A stretch of 64,000 nt of DNA from CAWBRT01 sp963814745. Its GTDB lineage: Bacteria; Acidobacteriota; Terriglobia; Terriglobales; Acidobacteriaceae. The notes under the pieces are model-generated. The model saw only the letters and a list, made by a program, of their open reading frames with translations. It ran no database searches and was not told the DNA's origin. The stretch covers positions 620,001-684,000 of the forward strand of contig CAWFEA010000004.1 of NCBI GenBank assembly GCA_963814745.1, written 5' to 3'. The translations under genes were made by a program, and so were the position numbers. Of this stretch, positions 26,247 through 34,771 are shown one piece after another. How positions within the stretch are numbered: position 1 is the first letter of the stretch; every line of letters starts with the position of its first letter.

Positions 26247-27374
26247 CTATCCAGCAGCTCCAGCAGCTCGCTCAGCTGCTGGAATGGGAACCCCGGTTGC
26301 GCGAGCGTACAGCTCACGTGTGCGGGCGACCATCTGTTCAGTGCTGAAATGTGATTCGAACAGCTTGCGTCCCGCGGCGCCCAACAATGCCCGCAGCTGC
26401 GGTTGCTCGACCAGCTTAGCCAGGGCTGCGCGCATCGACATCGGGTCTTTTTGCGGCACGACGAAGCCGGTGTTGCCGGAGATAACGCAATCGCGGACTC
26501 CTCCTGCATCTGTAACCACCACCGGCAGTCCGGCGCGCATGGCCTCAAGGAGTACCGTGGGCAATCCTTCATAGTGTGACGCCAGAACAAAAACATGCGA
26601 TGCGGCGAGGAGGGTGTTTACATCCGAACGATTTCCCCAGAACTGCACTCGTCCTGCCAGGCCCAACTCAACAACCTGGGCTTGGATCTCTGGCCGCGTG
26701 TTGCCGTCACCGATTAACCACAGTTTCGCTCGATCGGAAAGGCCAACGAAGGCACGCACCACGGTACTATGGTCCTTTTGGGGAACGAACCTCCCAACCA
26801 TGGTGACGATGACATCCTGTCCGCTAGCGGGTGCCGCGCGCAAATCGCAGTCGGGAATGCCAAGTGGCACGGATTCAATTCTATCGTCAGCTAGGATTCG
26901 ATAACGTAAGGCGAGATCGCGTTCCGATTGTGCGATCGCGATAAGCACGCCGCCGAAGCGAGCCCCCAACCACTCGCCGGGAATGGCCCATAAACGTTCT
27001 CTTACCGGTACGCCCGGTGCGAAACGCAGACCATGAGGATTGTACACGCAAGGAACGCCGGCAAATGCCGCGGCGATTCGCCCAAGCAGCCCAGCTTTCG
27101 AGCAGTGAGCATGAATAATGTCTGGCCGGTGTTTGCGGATGATGCGCATGATCGCAAGTAGTGCGCGAATATCACGGCTCGGATTAACCGCCCGAATCAA
27201 GTCCGGGACGATGAACACTTCTGCGCCGAGTGCAGTCGCTTGGTCCGCCAGAAAACCAGGTTCCCCAGTTACTAAGGCGATCTCATGACTTGCAATAAAT
27301 GCACGGATCAATTCCAGTACGTGTCTCTGTGAGCCGCCTCCGTCACCCTTCGTTATAATGTAGGTTAAACGCAT
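26247..27374 (-). CDS. GT4-family glycosyltransferase
   Basis: A 375-residue GT-B glycosyltransferase. The N-terminal domain has the KGDGGGSQRHVLELI acceptor-side loop and DIIHAHCSKAGLLGR. The C-terminal domain has VGRFVPQKD and the donor-binding EGLPTVLLEAMRAGLPVV, an EX7E motif. It should add a sugar from an NDP donor to the lipid-linked exopolysaccharide intermediate at the cytoplasmic face of the inner membrane. It is the last gene of the minus-strand polysaccharide cluster. The C-terminus ends in a short Ala-rich tail. Confidence 0.88.
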   Translation of the reverse strand: MRLTYIITKGDGGGSQRHVLELIRAFIASHEIALVTGEPGFLADQATALGAEVFIVPDLIRAVNPSRDIRALLAIMRIIRKHRPDIIHAHCSKAGLLGRIAAAFAGVPCVYNPHGLRFAPGVPVRERLWAIPGEWLGARFGGVLIAIAQSERDLALRYRILADDRIESVPLGIPDCDLRAAPASGQDVIVTMVGRFVPQKDHSTVVRAFVGLSDRAKLWLIGDGNTRPEIQAQVVELGLAGRVQFWGNRSDVNTLLAASHVFVLASHYEGLPTVLLEAMRAGLPVVVTDAGGVRDCVISGNTGFVVPQKDPMSMRAALAKLVEQPQLRALLGAAGRKLFESHFSTEQMVARTRELYARATGVPIPAAERAAGAAG

Positions 27375-27456
27375 GTTAGCGGTCCCTCAGACGAAAGCGT
27401 CGGCGATAAAATAATTGCTGGTAGTCGGAATCGTGTTATTGATGCCAGGAGCTTGG

Positions 27457-28683
27457 CTAATTGGCCGTTCTTTCGCCGAGTGAGTCACTTGTTCGTGTTG
27501 CGGCTGCTGCTTTTCCGGCGTTGATGCGGTCGAGCAGTTGGCAGTAAAGGTCCTGGTGGGCATGGACCATGGCCGCAAGTGAGAACCGTTCTTGTACGAT
27601 GCGGCGTGCATTTACGCCGAAGCGTGTGCGTAACTCGTCGTTTTCTGCAAACAGACTCATGCCCCGAGCGATCGCAAGCGGCGTGTATCGAGGCACGAGA
27701 AAGCCCGTTTCACCTTCCACCACTAGTTCCGGATTGCCTCCAACTCTGGTAGCGATCACCGGCCGAGCGGAAGCCATAGCTTCAAGGATCGAATTCGACA
27801 ACCCTTCCACTTCTGAAGCCGACACGTAGACGTCCATGGCACGATAAAACTTTTCTGGCTCTGTTGTGCCGGCAACGATCACGCATTGCCTTTCTAAACC
27901 GAGCCGCGCGACTTCGCATTTGATGCTTTGCAATGTTCCCTGATCTCTTCCGACCATAAGAAATTTTGGCTTCAATACTTCACTGCTCATGAGCTTGGCA
28001 GCGTGAATGAAATCTGTATGGCGCTTGCAGGGGTGAAAGTTCGCCATCGTTCCGAATACCAGGTCGGAATCGTTGAATCCCAAACTCCGTCGTAAAGACA
28101 ACTCCTGCCCAGGATGAAATAGAGTGGAATCGACTCCATTGTATATGGTGAATGCCCGATCACGGGCAATGCCGTCAAGGGAAACCGCTTCTTCGGCAAT
28201 CGCAGCACAATTACCGACTAGGGCGTTGGCGCGCCGTGGCGGGAATCGGTCGATCCACCTCAGAATTGAGCTTCCGTAACGGTGCCGTGCGACAATACTG
28301 CGGCGTCCTACGATAAACACCGGTACTGAGGTGAGGCGTGTTGCAATGCATCCAAGGACTGCCGGAACCGGCAGAAAGGTATGGAACACATGTGGCTTTT
28401 CACGCCGCAGAATGGCGGTCAGACGCGCTGCGGCCAAGAGCATCACCGGTACACGCCGGAGACGGGAATTAACGCCCGCCGCGACGCCAAGGTGGAGCAC
28501 CCGATCAACAGCGGAGCGCGTATCGTAGCCATCCGGGGAATCATCAAAAACGACCAGCGTGCGTTCAAAGAGCGAACGGTCGAGCCCCCGCAGTAGCTCG
28601 AACAGCTGCCTCTCGGCGCCGCCCCGCGTGAGGCTTGGTATCAGATAAAGGACCCGAATACGAAACTCTTGAGCATTTAGCAT
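27457..28683 (-). CDS. GT4-family glycosyltransferase
   Basis: A 408-residue GT-B enzyme. The N-terminal LIPSLTRGGAERQLFELL segment is the acceptor-side Gly-rich loop. The donor site is EVEGLSNSILEAMASARPVI. It is clearly paralogous to the glycosyltransferase at 45237-46391 (shared GGAERQL, MANFHPCKRH versus VANFFPYKRH, and EGLSN versus EGFSN), so the cluster contains a duplicated transferase with possibly different sugar specificity. It belongs to the same minus-strand polysaccharide run. Confidence 0.88.
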   Translation of the reverse strand: MLNAQEFRIRVLYLIPSLTRGGAERQLFELLRGLDRSLFERTLVVFDDSPDGYDTRSAVDRVLHLGVAAGVNSRLRRVPVMLLAAARLTAILRREKPHVFHTFLPVPAVLGCIATRLTSVPVFIVGRRSIVARHRYGSSILRWIDRFPPRRANALVGNCAAIAEEAVSLDGIARDRAFTIYNGVDSTLFHPGQELSLRRSLGFNDSDLVFGTMANFHPCKRHTDFIHAAKLMSSEVLKPKFLMVGRDQGTLQSIKCEVARLGLERQCVIVAGTTEPEKFYRAMDVYVSASEVEGLSNSILEAMASARPVIATRVGGNPELVVEGETGFLVPRYTPLAIARGMSLFAENDELRTRFGVNARRIVQERFSLAAMVHAHQDLYCQLLDRINAGKAAAATRTSDSLGERTAN

Positions 28684-28762
28684 TGGCGGTTATCTATTGC
28701 AGATGCTCGGGTGAGGGAAGAATAAACTCTTTGTGGGCATTCTTGCGGTAGGGACAGACCCG

Positions 28763-30259
28763 TCAAAATTGAAAGTAGATGAATGGATTGGTATGCACGG
28801 CAGAGAATAAAAACAAGACGAGTACCCAGCAGGTGATCGCGAAGCCGCCCCAAAAACCGGGAAGAGGCAACAGGATATAGGCACCTGAGGCCGGATGCGG
28901 CTTTAGGGCGAAGGTATTGTTGGTGCCACGATACAGACCTTGCAAGATCGAAGGCGCCGGAACGCGGCGGTCTGGAAAATGAAGCCGGGAAATGCGCTCT
29001 GCCGCTGCTCCCAGGTAGTGCGCGGCCACGACGGCCGGCACGAGAAGGAAGAGGGGCAGATAGGTGTACTGCACTCCGCCGGTGGCGAGGCCTGCCAATT
29101 TGCGAAGTATTAATGTGGCTGTTGTGAAATCTGGTGAACGGAAAAACACCCATGCTACGCAAGTGAAGGCATAGGTGATTGCCCAAGCGACAACGTTTGG
29201 TATGCGGACTCTCCAATTCCCATTGTGCTCGTTCCAAAGCTTGTGGACAGCTAAAGCAAAACCGTGCAGCAGGCCCCAGACAACAAACGTCCAGTTGGCG
29301 CCGTGCCATAATCCGCCCAGCAACATGGTTATGATGAGGTTTACATAGGTGCGTACTCGGCCTTTGCGATTGCCGCCAATTGGAATATAAAGATAATCGC
29401 GCAGCCAACTCGAAAGGGTTATGTGCCAACGGCGCCAGAATTCCGTTACCGACGTCGCGGCGTAAGGCATGTTGAAGTTTTCCGGCAGGTCGAAGCCGAT
29501 GATCCTGGAAACGCCTATTGCGATGTCTGAATACCCTGAGAAGTCGCAGTAGATCTGCAAAGAGTAGGCGATTACCCCTGTAAACACAGTGAAAGAAGAA
29601 AATGCCGCGGGGGTTTTGAATACCATATCCACAAATGGGGCCATTCGATCCGCAATGAGAAGCTTTTTGGTAATTCCGAGAAGTACAAGCTGTATTCCGA
29701 CCTCGGCGCGTTTCATAGAGGGCCGCAGTGATCGCGTCATTTGCGGCAGGAAGATCGAAGCCCGCACGATTGGTCCTGCTACGAGCTCAGGGAAGTACGT
29801 GACGAACATTGCGTACTTCCACCAAGCTCGGCATGGTTCGATTTCTCCACGATATACGTCAATCGTATAACTGAGGGTCTTGAAAGTGTAAAAGGAAATG
29901 CCTACGGGCAGAAGAATGTCCAAGGCGGGTATCTCGCGTCCCAAAATCCGGCCGATGTTCGCAAGAAAGAAGTTGCAGTACTTGAAGTAACCCAACAGAC
30001 CGAGATTGCTTATCAGGCTTGCAATCAGCCAAGCCTTCTTCTGCTTATGATTGTTGGTGGCAGCAATATGGGAAGCGCAAACGTAATCGATAACACTGGG
30101 AGTGGCCAGCAGCAACAAGTACCATTTATTCCAGTATCCGTAGAAGATGACGCTCGAAATAAGAATGAAAAACTGGCGCGAGGCGCGACGTCTCGCGAAT
30201 GCCAACACGATTAACACGATCGCAAGAAATACGACGAATGCCCACGAAGTAAAGACCAT
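28763..30259 (-). CDS. MBOAT-family membrane O-acyltransferase, AlgI-like
   Basis: A 498-residue polytopic protein that moves an acyl group across the membrane for polysaccharide O-acylation. Conserved features are EFWRRWHITLSSWLRDYLY and LLGGLWHGANWTFVVWG with the likely catalytic His, followed by LLHGFALAVHKLW. It is coupled to the SGNH protein gene by a TAATG overlap, the same arrangement of functions as AlgI with AlgJ/AlgX in alginate acetylation. The C-terminal third has an extra loop near residues 410-450. Confidence 0.9.
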   Translation of the reverse strand: MVFTSWAFVVFLAIVLIVLAFARRRASRQFFILISSVIFYGYWNKWYLLLLATPSVIDYVCASHIAATNNHKQKKAWLIASLISNLGLLGYFKYCNFFLANIGRILGREIPALDILLPVGISFYTFKTLSYTIDVYRGEIEPCRAWWKYAMFVTYFPELVAGPIVRASIFLPQMTRSLRPSMKRAEVGIQLVLLGITKKLLIADRMAPFVDMVFKTPAAFSSFTVFTGVIAYSLQIYCDFSGYSDIAIGVSRIIGFDLPENFNMPYAATSVTEFWRRWHITLSSWLRDYLYIPIGGNRKGRVRTYVNLIITMLLGGLWHGANWTFVVWGLLHGFALAVHKLWNEHNGNWRVRIPNVVAWAITYAFTCVAWVFFRSPDFTTATLILRKLAGLATGGVQYTYLPLFLLVPAVVAAHYLGAAAERISRLHFPDRRVPAPSILQGLYRGTNNTFALKPHPASGAYILLPLPGFWGGFAITCWVLVLFLFSAVHTNPFIYFQF

Positions 30260-31359
30260 TACTTGCCCCCGCCACCGCGCCGCTGGTAGTCGGCCAAGAT
30301 CAACTCAGCTATGAGCCGGTGCCCATCCGCGTTGATATGCCCCGCCTGGGGCAGCGTATTGGCAAACCCGAACCCGAAGCGCTGCTTTGTGTCGCGCAGC
30401 GCCGCAAACGCCTGACGCGTGGCAATGCAGTCCACGGTGCGCGCGGCGCACGACTGCCGGAGAAGACTTTCGAGTTTGGTAGAGGCATTGCCGCCGGTAA
30501 TGGCCGGGTTTTGAACGAGGACAATGAGCAATGAGTCGCCGTAAGCGCGCTTCAGGGCCTCGACAGTTGCGTCCACAATTCTTGGATCCTCAATGTCTTC
30601 AACACTGCGAGACAGGCCGGCGCTTTTGGTGGAGTCGAGAGTCGGCAGGATGTCCAGATATAGGCGTTCAATAACTGTGTCTATCAACCCAGAGTGCCCC
30701 ATCAGCGCCGACGCGATGGCTCGCAACTCTCCACCTTCTCCTCGGTCAACGGGGGTAATCGTCGGCGGTCCATCCGCGTGTAATGTCATTTCTGCCCAGT
30801 GATTCTTGAGCGCGGCAGGCGTAAAGTCGTCGGCGTTGAGAATCGCGCATACCAGGCGGGGCTTCCAAAGGCGCTGGAGTTCGCTCGCGATCAGCACATA
30901 GTGCGCGGGCGAGTCGCCGGACCATCCATATTGGCGCACGTTGAGCGGTTGTCCACGTCGGCGTGCCTCTCTCTCCAGCACCGAACCCATCGTCTGTTCG
31001 TCGCTGACTTGCCAGGCCTCGACATAGGAATCGCCAACAATCACTACGTACGGCGCGTCTGGCAGCACGGCACTGCTTGTGAGTCGAGCGCGGCTCGGGC
31101 TGAAATGGGAAATTGCCAATCCTTCGCCGTAATAAAAAAACGTAAATAGAGGGCCATCGACACGGTCCTCCTGCACTGGGCGTGGATGTCCCGGATACGG
31201 CCGCAGCGGCAGTCCGAAGAGAACGAGCGCAAAGGCGATTCCCACCATCGTCGGCGAAACTCGCCTGGCGGTAAGAAGCTTCCGCACGTGGACCTTGCGC
31301 TCCAGGGTTGTTCCCGCATTCGCTGACGGGAACTCGCTTGTTCCAGACTGGGTCGCCAT
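30259..31359 (-). CDS. SGNH-type polysaccharide O-acetylation protein, AlgJ/AlgX-like
   Basis: A 366-residue protein with an N-terminal membrane anchor (residues about 30-52) and a periplasmic SGNH domain. The nucleophile is in VVIVGDSYVEAW, and the late GHINADGHRL supplies the Asp-x-x-His pair. The partner MBOAT gene follows with a TAATG overlap. By analogy with AlgJ/AlgX it takes acyl groups delivered by the MBOAT protein and puts them on the polymer. The family assignment is secure; polymer and acyl group are inferred. Confidence 0.82.
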   Translation of the reverse strand: MATQSGTSEFPSANAGTTLERKVHVRKLLTARRVSPTMVGIAFALVLFGLPLRPYPGHPRPVQEDRVDGPLFTFFYYGEGLAISHFSPSRARLTSSAVLPDAPYVVIVGDSYVEAWQVSDEQTMGSVLEREARRRGQPLNVRQYGWSGDSPAHYVLIASELQRLWKPRLVCAILNADDFTPAALKNHWAEMTLHADGPPTITPVDRGEGGELRAIASALMGHSGLIDTVIERLYLDILPTLDSTKSAGLSRSVEDIEDPRIVDATVEALKRAYGDSLLIVLVQNPAITGGNASTKLESLLRQSCAARTVDCIATRQAFAALRDTKQRFGFGFANTLPQAGHINADGHRLIAELILADYQRRGGGGK

Positions 31360-31397
31360 TTAAGAGAGCCTCAGAATCGATTTCAACTATAGGAGAT

Positions 31398-31399
31398 TA
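31398..31399. repeat. TA target duplication of the IS5-type element, left copy
   Basis: TA abuts the left inverted repeat, matching TA at 32260-32261 on the right. Confidence 0.5.
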
Positions 31400-32259
31400 G
31401 AACCAGTCTCATAAATCCCCGCTGGCCGTGAAACGTGGCACTCTGGGTGTGCTCTGGAATGCTCCGTTCCCACCATGCAGGGACGTTGGGAATTAACGGA
31501 CGAACAATGGCAACTGATCGAGCCGATCTTGCGGCCGGCACGACGGGCCGACAACCGAGGCCGTCCATGGCACGATACTCGGGCTGTGCTGAACGGCGTA
31601 CTGTGGGTGCTGGGCACCGGAGCCCAGTGGCGCGAAATGCCCGAGAAATATCCGCCGTTCCAGACCTGCCATCGCCGATTCCAGCAGTGGGTGCGCGGCG
31701 GAAAGCTGGAGAAGGCGCTGCAACGGTTAGCACGGTACCTGCACGAGCGAGGACAGTTGAACCTCGATGAGGCGTTCGTGGACGCTACCTTCGCCAGCGC
31801 CAAAAAAGGGGGCTTGCGGTCGGTCCCACCCGGCGCGGCAAGGGTACGAAGATCATCGCTATCGCCGCTAGTAACAGTCTTCCTCTCGCCGTATCTGTCA
31901 ACAGCGCTTCGCCAGCCGAGTGCCAGCTTGTGGAACAGGTTCTTGGGGGAAGCTTCCTCAACCAACTCCCCGCCCGCCTCATCGGCGACAAAGCGTACGA
32001 CTCGGACGCGCTCGACGAAAAGCTCGCCGAAGAATACGGCATCGAACTGATCGCACCGAACCGGCAACGCCGGAGCCAAACCCAAGACGGCCGCCCGCTG
32101 CGCCGTTATCGCAGGCGCTGGAAAGTAGAACGGCTGTTTGCCTGGATGCACAAGTTTCGCCGTCTGGTCGTGCGATGGGAATACCACATCGACAACTTTC
32201 TCGGCTTCGTGCACCTTGCTTGTCTCCATCTGCTGCTTAACCATTTATGAGACCGCTTC
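31400..32259 (+). mobile_element. IS5-family (IS427-like) insertion sequence
   Basis: An 860-bp element. Its ends GAACCAGTCTCATAAAT and, reversed, GAAGCGGTCTCATAAAT are inverted repeats. TA occurs on both sides as the likely target duplication. It contains a two-frame transposase. It lies between the SGNH gene and the acyltransferase gene of the polysaccharide locus, within an intergenic space. Confidence 0.8.
31475..32250 (+). CDS. IS5-family transposase made from two overlapping frames
   Basis: The first frame reads LTDEQWQLIEPILRP, DTRAVLNGVLWVLGTGAQWRE and LDEAFVDATFASAKK, giving the first catalytic Asp. At the run of six A and five G (31802-31812) the frame must change by -1 to continue as GLAVGPTRRGKGTK, LIGDKAYDSDALDE with the second Asp, and RWKVERLFAWMHKFRRLVVRWE with the Glu. 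Two-frame transposases made by slippage are known in the IS427 group, so this may be programmed rather than broken. The complete product would be about 258 residues. Confidence 0.75.
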
Positions 32260-32377
32260 TAGACTGGAGGGAACACAGCAAACAGCCCCAGCTTTACAGA
32301 TCGAAGGTGAAGCGCTGCCAACCACCGATCTACAACCGCGTTGACAGCAACCATTCCCGCGAGCGCGCAACAATACG

Positions 32378-33480
32378 TCAATCCTTCTCAGGGAGGTTTG
32401 CTGAAAAAGAAAACTTTATCCCTGCAGCTTGCGGCAGGCCTCGCGCGGCGGTCCTATGCGGATCTGGCATCGAACTCCGCTTGGCTCGGCGCGCCCGCAG
32501 ACGCAGCATCGGGCTTTCCACGAGGTAGTACGACAGCGCTGCGCAAGCAAGGGCCAGAATCAGGTTGACAGGAAATGAGGTCCATGGTCCGTGTGAAGTG
32601 CGATTGAGAAAGATCTGCTGCCACAGGTACAGGCTATAGCTGGTAAGCCCCACCCATCGGATTGGTTGCCAGTTCAGGATTCCCCACTTCATCAGCACGG
32701 CATTGTGAATCGATAACGCAATGCCCACGTTCTGTACGGTCCGGATGACGAGGTAATAAGCCAGCGCTCCCATGCGCGAATGCGGGAGCACGAACGCAGG
32801 GGAAGCAAGGGTCGCCAGGGTCAGCAGCAAGAACGAAGAGCTGCAGAGATGTGATCGTGCTTTCGGAGAAGAGGCTGTGCTATGGCCAGCAGGCATCCCA
32901 TGGCCAGACCGTCTGCGACCGTGGGGAACCAGAACCCCACTACATTTTCGGCCAGTTTGGAATAGAACAGCGTTACATTCAGAATCGGAGTGGCGGCAAT
33001 CACAGCGACCACAACCCTGGTACGATGACGGAAGACACAGGCGAGCACAGCCGGCCATAGCAAGTAGAACTGTTCTTCCACGGCGAGCGACCATAGATGA
33101 GCTAGTACCCATGGACGGTAATGATAGTTACTCGTGTATGTCGCGGCCGTCCACATATCAAGCGAATGCAGTTGGTGCCGGAACAGGACAAACGCCACAC
33201 CCATGAAGACATAGGCCGCGGGGAAAATGCGATAGGCACGACGAATATAAAACCGTTTCAGATTGATCGCGCCGCTATCTTCGCGCTCCTCAAGCAGAAT
33301 GGACGTGATCAAGAATCCCGAAATAATGAAGAAGACGCGTACCCCAAACTCAGCATATCCCTCAGCGGTTGAAAGTCTGACCATGCCCCCCGCGCCGCTT
33401 AGGTGGCCACAGAGAACCATAAGGATCGAAATCGCGCGGATTCCGTCCAGCGAGGGAATTCGGCTGGCACTTTGGCTCAT
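32378..33480 (-). pseudogene. Acyltransferase family 3 (OafA/YrhL-like), frameshifted
   Basis: The first frame, from the ATG at 33480, has IPSLDGIRAISILMVLCGH with the conserved His, FFIISGFLITSILL, FYIRRAYRIFPAAY and HLWSLAVEEQFYLLWP. It stops near 32821 after LAIAQPLL. The remaining membrane segments, from FLLLTLATLASPAF to LSYYLVESPMLRLRARR, continue in another frame to 32378, so a single indel lies around 32825-32850. The full protein of about 365 residues would O-acylate the polysaccharide or its precursor. Its ATG overlaps the stop of the O-antigen ligase gene (ATGA). Confidence 0.75.
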
Positions 33481-34736
33481 TGAGCGCTTCCGGGGGCTTG
33501 AAGACAGGCGGCTCGCTTTGCCGCGGCACCCGATGGCGTATCGCACAGCGGCAACACTGTCAGGTAGCCAACCGCGAGCAAGACGAACGTGCTGATCGAA
33601 TACAAATATTGCCCTCCCGATCCCGCGTTGACCATGAAGCATGCCGCGAGCGGGAAGAGGTACACCCGGTACTCTTTCGGAATATTGCGCGCCAACTGGA
33701 AAACCACTGTAGTCAGTAATAGGGCGCCGAGGATGCCAGTTCCGGCGAGCAACTCCAGATAAGTGTCGTGCGTTGCGACTAAGATTCCGTTCTGATCGTA
33801 GTTTCTTGCGTCCAACGTCGCCAAACCGACCCCGAACACCGGATTCTCCCTGAACACACGCACGGCGAACAGCGCTGCCTCGAGACGGCCTAGGTCGGAA
33901 ACGGCCTGACCTAGCTGTGCAACCTTCGCCTGTCGGGCGCTCACCGGAGAGGACTCAAATTGCGCACGCGCGTGCGTTAGATAAGAAGCAAAAACGAAGG
34001 AAACAACAGCGACGAGCGCAAGACTGACCACAATTCGGCGCAAACGGCGCGCCTTCGGAGCGGTGCACGCGCGGTGCAAAATAACTCCAAGGACAGCCGC
34101 GAGCATTCCCACGCGAGAAAGAGTCAACGCGCAGGTGATCAAGGCGAGCGCCACTACCACGTATGCATACCAACGCGGCAGAAGGCCATGTCCCAGCAAA
34201 GTCAGAATCACTGTAGCGGACAGGCCCAAAAACCCGGCCAGGTAATTCGGATTGCCGAAGGGTCCGGTCAAGCGCACAGCTTCGCCGTCGTAAACCCGCT
34301 GGAAGATGCTGAAGACAATGACCCACACGACGGATGCAGAAAAAGCGAACGCCAGACAGCGACGAGCGCGCGCGTCATTACACAGCTGGAGGACCGCATA
34401 CGCACTGAAACTTGCGGCCAGCATGTAGCGAAAGACCTCTTGCGCTCTTTCAAGGTCGCCCGGGTCCAATTCAGCCCCGCGCACCCGGATAACGGTCGCC
34501 GTCGTCACCAGAAAAAGACACCAGACCAACTCCACCCGCGCAGGCACCCGTGCTCCGTGCACAAGTTGGTCGTATGCGGCGCGCAACGCCAGAGCCGCTG
34601 CCAAATAGGTGCGGGGGTCAACCGCACTGATTAGATAAGTCGTCTCGAACGGCGCGAGGAACACCAATAGCTGCAAGGCACGAAGAGGGGATGCAACCGT
34701 GAGTCCCAGACCGAGAATGAAGATTACGATGCCCAA
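33477..34736 (-). CDS. O-antigen ligase / Wzy-like polymerase family membrane protein
   Basis: A 419-residue protein with about ten to twelve hydrophobic segments. The Wzy_C-type periplasmic loop includes VFRENPVFGVGLATLD and ATHDTYLELLAGTGILG, the pattern in which His and the LxxxGxxG helix are conserved. Such proteins polymerise repeat units or ligate glycans on the periplasmic side. In this cluster, with Wzz- and Wza-like genes, the polymerase role is more likely. It is translationally coupled to the acyltransferase gene downstream. Confidence 0.85.
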   Translation of the reverse strand: MGIVIFILGLGLTVASPLRALQLLVFLAPFETTYLISAVDPRTYLAAALALRAAYDQLVHGARVPARVELVWCLFLVTTATVIRVRGAELDPGDLERAQEVFRYMLAASFSAYAVLQLCNDARARRCLAFAFSASVVWVIVFSIFQRVYDGEAVRLTGPFGNPNYLAGFLGLSATVILTLLGHGLLPRWYAYVVVALALITCALTLSRVGMLAAVLGVILHRACTAPKARRLRRIVVSLALVAVVSFVFASYLTHARAQFESSPVSARQAKVAQLGQAVSDLGRLEAALFAVRVFRENPVFGVGLATLDARNYDQNGILVATHDTYLELLAGTGILGALLLTTVVFQLARNIPKEYRVYLFPLAACFMVNAGSGGQYLYSISTFVLLAVGYLTVLPLCDTPSGAAAKRAACLQAPGSAQ

Positions 34737-34771
34737 TTAATTTCTATATCGACGAGATGCGGTACAGAAAT

